The notes under the pieces are model-generated. The model had not been told where the DNA came from. It saw only the letters and a program-made list of their open reading frames with translations, and made no database searches. A stretch of DNA of 64,000 nucleotides from Alitta virens. Its lineage: Eukaryota; Annelida; Polychaeta; Phyllodocida; Nereididae. The stretch covers positions 5,283,407 to 5,347,406 of the forward strand of contig OW028584.1 of NCBI GenBank assembly GCA_932294295.1, in the 5' to 3' direction. The position numbers and the translations under genes are program-made. How positions within the stretch are numbered: position 1 is the stretch's first letter; every line of letters starts with the position of its first letter. Below are positions 58,410 through 64,000 of this stretch, piece after piece.

Positions 58410-61090
58410 GCGTCACATATAACATAGCAACTCATAGCGCATGGGTAATTGAATCTGCTTAACTACAGTAAGTGCCTATCAATCACATGATTAATTGCAA
58501 TTCAGTATCGAATAGGCCAATGCTCACAGTCACACATAAATCTATTGTCATAAATAGACATTTTTTGATTTCTCTTTTTTGTCTTCATAATTTCTAAGTT
58601 AATTATCTGAACAGATCTTGATATCAAGCACACTGTCCATGAAGCTCTATTAGAAAGTTAGCATAGGCCTACATACAAAAGTTACATAATACAGGTGTTT
58701 TCATTTTTTAAACAAAACGACAATGTATGTCTTGTATGTTTTTATTTTATTTAATTTTTTTATGACACATTTATCTTTATTGATAAAACGTTGTCAATTG
58801 AAGAATATACGCATGGGCCATAATAGGCCTATGGACATATGTAGAAAAGATTGTTTTCATTCAACAGAATCATTCACTTTTAAAATTAATAAGATAGATA
58901 AACTTTTATTTTAAGTCATGGTCATATTTATATGTTCACTTCAGGAAAAGGAGAATCTAACTAGTAAGGTGGTATAGTGGGGTCTCTTGATCAATTGTTG
59001 TGTGCCTCAGTAACACCAATTGACAATAGCCTCCAACCCCCCCCCCCCCTCTATTGGCAAAATGTAATCAAACAAATTTAAATGGGTGACCCACTAAATA
59101 TTGACATCATAGGTGAGACTTTAACTTGTTTATTTATTACTTAATTGCATACTAGTTGTTTGTCAAGTGATAGTGTCCAGAGTATCTGCTTGATCAAGGG
59201 GGGCAGGGCAATGATGAATGACCAAGCTGCAGGGAGATTGTTGGCCAGTTGCATTTGCCCAGGGAGGTCATTGTTTGAATTAAACATTTTACATTGACTA
59301 GGAGTTTTTGGATTAAAAAGATAAATAATAATTTGAGGAATTTATTATTGGGATTTCACTGGGATTACAAGGATATGAATGGGCATGCAGGAACTTAAGG
59401 TTTGGATGGACTTCTATAAAAACAATTGTTTTTTTTTTAAATTGTATTATAGTAGGATTCGATGTCAACCTGTTTGACGTTTTGTTCTCATATGGCATGG
59501 AGGCGATATGATGATGGATCAACGCAAGACATAATTAAATATAATCAAACTTCACTTTCTAGGTGATGAAAAGTAATTTGTGCTTTAATAATATTATGGT
59601 ATACTTTTGTTAAGTTTGCTGTACTCTCCATTGTTATTTTTGCTGAATAAATTTGTATACTTATATATATAGCTATGAATATGTATCGCCGATACATATC
59701 GTGTATCGAATGAGTGTATCGATGATGCATATCATATCGTTTGAATCAAACGATACAGAGCCCTAGTATATACAGCAATGAAGAGCCTCTATACACCAAG
59801 TGAAATATATGATGTCATCATAACAAGTTTATTCTACAGCTGAGAAGCATGATTGACAGTCGGAAAAATGTTGATGGGGGGCGGGGCGAAATTATTCACA
59901 TAATTTCTTAGCATTATTTGTAAATTATGTTAAATTTCAAATTAAAGCAATGACGGGGGTGGGGTTGTGCAGGGCTGCCAGCCAGCCTTAAATATAAATG
60001 GCAATGACGGGGGTGGATTTGCATGACATTGCCTGCCCGATCAGCTGTTGATAATATTACACTCGGCACATTGCCAAGACATCGAGGTTCGCCACTTGTA
60101 ATAATCTGCAATAAACTCATTCTTGATGCAAGAGTAAGAAACAAGCTTTGGCCTATATTTATCACATTTCAATGAAATGTATTTTTTTATCCTTTAATGG
60201 CTTTATAATCTGCATGTATATCTATGCACGTATATGCCCATGTGAAATATTAAATTAGATATTTTCTTCACAAAGTGGGCTTTTAACTTATTTCTAAAAG
60301 TTTGTTTTAATAAAGAATCTTCTGTAAAACATAGGTATTAATATAAAAAAACTGCTTTTGTAAATTAATGTAAAATATCGAAGAATTTAATTCATTTTCA
60401 TTGTATATTCTGGCTACATGGGCATGTTATTTAAGGTTTATAAACTTGACAGTGGTCTAACCAATGAGAAATCGCGTTGCTTTAAAAAACATTCTGACAT
60501 GTTGAGCGTCATCATGATCGTGGGCAGTCACCGTACTGTCCGTACATTTGATGGATTTTAATCAAACCTTTCCAGTTTATGCTGACTTGATAGGCCATGA
60601 AAATTTCAGATTATTTAATTCAAGTTATTCTGTTGCATTTGTCTGCTGTCAAAAGTATTGAACTTGATCAAATGACTAGAGCTGTCACTTTGCTACATGA
60701 GTTACATGTTTTAATAGGTCTAGGCAAGGTTTGCATGACTAGACTGCTTGATAAACAATTAGACTTGATTGTCTATTCATTGAAGTTGCTACATTTAGTC
60801 GATGTTTTGACGGAACCCGCTTAATGTTGCGCAAGATTGCGTCACTCATTGTCACCACAGGGGGGCGGAGCTTATATTTGATTTACATATTCATGAATCA
60901 CGTGGGTTGTTGAACCTCTTATGAAGTATTTCAGATTTCACAGGTTTTCGCTGTGTTTGACTGAAATCCTCATATTAAGCAATTAAGTAACAGGGCAATA
61001 AAAGTTCTTTCAGCGTTGTGCTGGCAGTGGCCCTAGCAGTTAAATCTCCAACTCATTAAAATGAACTTCCCTAAGCAGAAATGCTTATAT
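58410..61090. other. No gene seen; short GTATCG array
   Basis: At 59684-59757 GTATCG or its inverse occurs about six times, with the palindrome CGTTTGAATCAAACG. The 75-codon frame at 60597 (Leu-rich) is unsupported. The rest is AT-rich. Confidence 0.35.
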
Positions 61091-61092
61091 AT

Positions 61093-61174
61093 ACACTAAT
61101 GGACTTTAAAACGCATTATCTCAGGTTTGTACAACATGTTTTACCTATACGTGTTTTAAGTCCATTAGTGTAGT
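61093..61174. mobile_element. Hairpin element, about 80 bp, TA flanks
   Basis: CACTAATGGACTTTAAAACG pairs with CGTGTTTTAAGTCCATTAGTG. TA lies on both sides. Could be a very short Tc1/mariner-type MITE or a solo hairpin. Confidence 0.6.
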
Positions 61175-61179
61175 TATTT

Positions 61180-63240
61180 AGCCAAGTAAATGTATTTATT
61201 CACACATAAACGCCAGTTTTGTGGTCTACAATTAGGAACTTTTTTGTGAAAGTCAAAGCATTGTTGACAGATAATAGTTTTATAAAAAATAAAATAAATG
61301 TGACTGATTTTTTTCACACTGTCATTACATGAAACCCACAAATACCCACACAATTAAATTACGCTAAGATTAAAGTGAAAATTCTGGCCACAAAAATGAT
61401 TTAATCTATATTAACGGCTTGCTGTGGCATGTCTACTAAATTAGGATCAACACCACATAATGCATCAATTGGCATTTCTCAACAACTACTCATCCCAGTG
61501 AACTAAAATTTCCATGTATTATCCATAAGGCTGTTGTCCACCCAATATCATACTCAGTGTGTGTTTTTTGCTTTGGTGCTCAGAAATAACCAAATTATGT
61601 TTATCATGGAATCTGCTTGAAAACTGATAAATATGCATATTTCATACATATTGAAAATGTCAATTGCCCCCCTGCCAAGTAGGGGCGAGTCCATTAGTCA
61701 TTAATTTTTTTGTCGAGACAAAGTGATTCTACCTTTGATGTACCCTCCATTTCAAATTTCTCCAAGGTGCTTCGAAGGTCAAGATTACCAATTATCCACA
61801 AATAGTAATATATTGTATTGATTTGCAGTGATTTCTGCTCAGTGACTTAGATGCAATTGATTGTGTTGCATAATACATGTACCTGTTTTGAAGTTTCTGC
61901 ACTTTTTTGTAGTGGTTACAGACCAACTCTCATCACTGGTTTTCAAGTGACATTGCTTTAAATCAGTATGACATGTATGCATTAATTTGCATTATGAGTT
62001 CTGGCAATATTTGCTTGTGCAATGAATTAATTGCTGCTAAAAATCTCAGTAATCAAGATCTATGCTCAAAATTTCAACTATGTTGCCACATTTTTATTTC
62101 TGAGATTAGATTTATGGTGCTATTTTGCCCATATTATACATCATAAACATCATGTTTATGTTTTATTGTAGTTATTGGAGTTCTTTGCACTGTATTACAG
62201 GAATATTTCTTTGGTTTATTTTCACTGCTCATTTGTGCTTGGCTCAGTGGTTTGAGAGTCTGACTCTGAGGTGCAGGTTTTGGATTTACAACTTCGGCTG
62301 CTCTATGCAGTTCTGATTCATTTATTCAATGCTCTTATAAGACATTAACAATGACATTCAGCAGCTGGTGAATTGCTGAAAAGATAACTGGATTGTTCAA
62401 CTGATGGTTGTATGCAACTGGTATTTCTTGTATGCATGTAAAACTGCAATTTATAATGGCCTTCATATAATAAATCCTGATATGATATCATATTACAAAA
62501 TTTTAAGTATTACGACATGGACCAATTGTAGTAAAAAATGATTTAAAAAAAGGTTGTTTTTTTATTTTAAATACTACTATAGTGTAAACCTAAATTAAAT
62601 CTTTATAGTGTAAGTATGTGAATTACAAATTTGCAATTACATCTAATTGGACTACACATTGGGGAGGGCCTCTCAAATATTTTCAATATTTACTTAGACC
62701 AATAAATGTGAGGTAATAATAACTAGTTTCCATTCAACTAGGCATTATAAAAATTATTATTTCATAAAGTAAATACTTTAGACAATAAGTTTGCACACTG
62801 AATCTGACTAAATAGTTACATTCAAAATAAATGTCCCACTTTTTTAAAAATTCAGCACAAAATAAACATATGTCACATCATAGATTTATGATGATGATCC
62901 TCTATGGTCACATTTAATCCCACCTTTCTAGGCCATTAAAACCCTCTCTGTACCCCCCCCCTTTTTTTTGTAACTATCATGATTGCAGCTATTTTGTAAT
63001 GATGGAAAATACATAACACACTGTAGTTGCTAAGCTGCTAAGTAAGGCCATATTTTGATTAAAAGGATATTTAGCAATTCAGTAGTATGCCTGCCAACAA
63101 ATAAAATAGCTCAAATCCATTTTATTATTTTCTTTTAAATAATGTTTATTTATTATTTAATAATATATATTGTTAATGGCAAGTGGGATGGTGTCATCTG
63201 AGTTGTCAAGTGAGGAATTGCAATTAACATCCAAAGGCCA
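61180..63240. other. No gene seen; one tRNA-like SINE trace
   Basis: At 62238-62285 GCTTGGCTCAGTGGTTTGAG, then GTCTGACTCTGAGGTGCAGG, resembles the 5' half of a tRNA with an A box. The B box is decayed and no body match was found. The rest is AT-rich. Confidence 0.35.
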
Positions 63241-63244
63241 AAAG

Positions 63245-63545
63245 AAAGCACTCTTCATGAACATCATCCCAGCTGCTGGATGTCGTTTGCATTAGATGTT
63301 AAATTAAATGTGACTTGTACTCGTTATCTATTTGTGGACTCCTCCTCTCTCTCACCTCATCAATCAACCCTCAATAGCGGCAAGAACTTGCCTTAGAGGG
63401 CTGCACTTTCCACATCTATCCATCTATCTATATCTATGCTGAGGCAAGTGAACACCCCGACCCATAGGGTAAATGTGTAACATGGTGCAGACCCTAAGCC
63501 CTATCTTAGCATTACATTTGCCTCTAGCACACGAAAATGTTGTAC
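63245..63545 (+). mobile_element. Interspersed repeat family R1, copy 5
   Basis: GCACTCTTCATGAACATCAT, CCCAGCTGCTGGATGT, GTGACTTGTACTC, TATGCTGAGGCAAGTGAACA, CCCATAGGGTAAATGTGTAA and ACATTTGCCTCTAG follow the family order. About 95 bp of pyrimidine-rich sequence is inserted in the middle (63330-63425). Confidence 0.75.
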
Positions 63546-64000
63546 GAGTTCAAATACTGCAGATGGTCATAACGGCAATTTATAAAAATCAGTAAATGAA
63601 GACCGTACAAAAAAAAGTCACTTAATATCACATAACAATTAACAAAGTTATTTTTATTAATCATGAAATATTAATAAAGCATTAACATTAGGCCTAGTTA
63701 TGTTGTATTCACTGAATGCATTAACAATTTAACACAGTCCTCAAACTGGTGATCAGGTCAACGACCTACTTTCCTTAATCTTCACCTGTCATTAACGTTG
63801 AATTCAGTATTACTAATTTGCTACTTAACAGATAAAATTACACATACTACATATCTAGTTAGAAACTTTGTATGCCTAGTAATTGTGATTAAATACCAAT
63901 TATAATGTACTACCATGAAATTAAGATGTTTAAGGTACACATAAGTACTGTTCAAAAGAAAAGAAAATCCATGAGATTGATCAGCTCTGCTCTGATCCAG
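63546..64000. other. No gene seen
   Basis: AT-rich to the window end; no exon or repeat supported. Confidence 0.35.

Overview
The window looks like nuclear DNA of a marine invertebrate animal. It is AT-rich, with long non-coding stretches, GT-AG introns, AATAAA signals, tRNA-derived SINEs, many small inverted-repeat transposons and very low gene density. An ambulacrarian (hemichordate or echinoderm) is my guess from the repeat texture and the protein families; it is not proven. There are no prokaryotic operons, rRNA genes or CRISPR arrays.

Layout: (1) 3.1-6.8 kb, plus strand: four spliced exons of an ankyrin-repeat protein whose last visible exon holds eight near-identical 41-residue repeats; both ends of the gene are missing. 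(2) About 14.0-19.3 kb: a compact two-gene unit. A 294-aa protein with an NRF1/EWG-like WWPExVPW segment (minus, 3 exons) and a 634-aa Cys/His-cluster protein resembling HMGXB3/KDZ-transposase-associated proteins (plus, 2 exons) diverge from a 278-bp shared promoter that carries an NRF1-type palindrome. Arrays of inverted CACGAATG-like motifs flank the pair, which suggests a mobile element. (3) 19.9-25.6 kb: nested transposons with identifiable terminal repeats and 8-9 bp target duplications, one carrying five DR5 (TGACCT-N5-TGACCT) elements. (4) 26.5-27.1 kb: decayed zinc-finger coding remnants, minus strand. (5) 30.7-31.3 kb: two orphan exons. (6) 39.3-41.6 kb, plus strand: the most interesting gene. 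CRE, TATA and initiator motifs precede a two-exon reading frame with a helical N-terminus, ankyrin repeats and a Mab-21/cGAS-like nucleotidyltransferase domain with the GS motif and all three catalytic acids. It is a candidate cGAS-like receptor (cGLR). (7) 41.6-64 kb: no further convincing gene, but many repeats, including duplicated segments, nested elements, hairpins and a five-copy interspersed family.

The ankyrin gene at 3-7 kb and the ankyrin-cGLR at 39-41 kb may be related innate-immune-type genes. The two-gene unit at 14-19 kb is most simply read as a transposon or a domesticated transposon. All function calls rest on motif reading by eye, without database searches.
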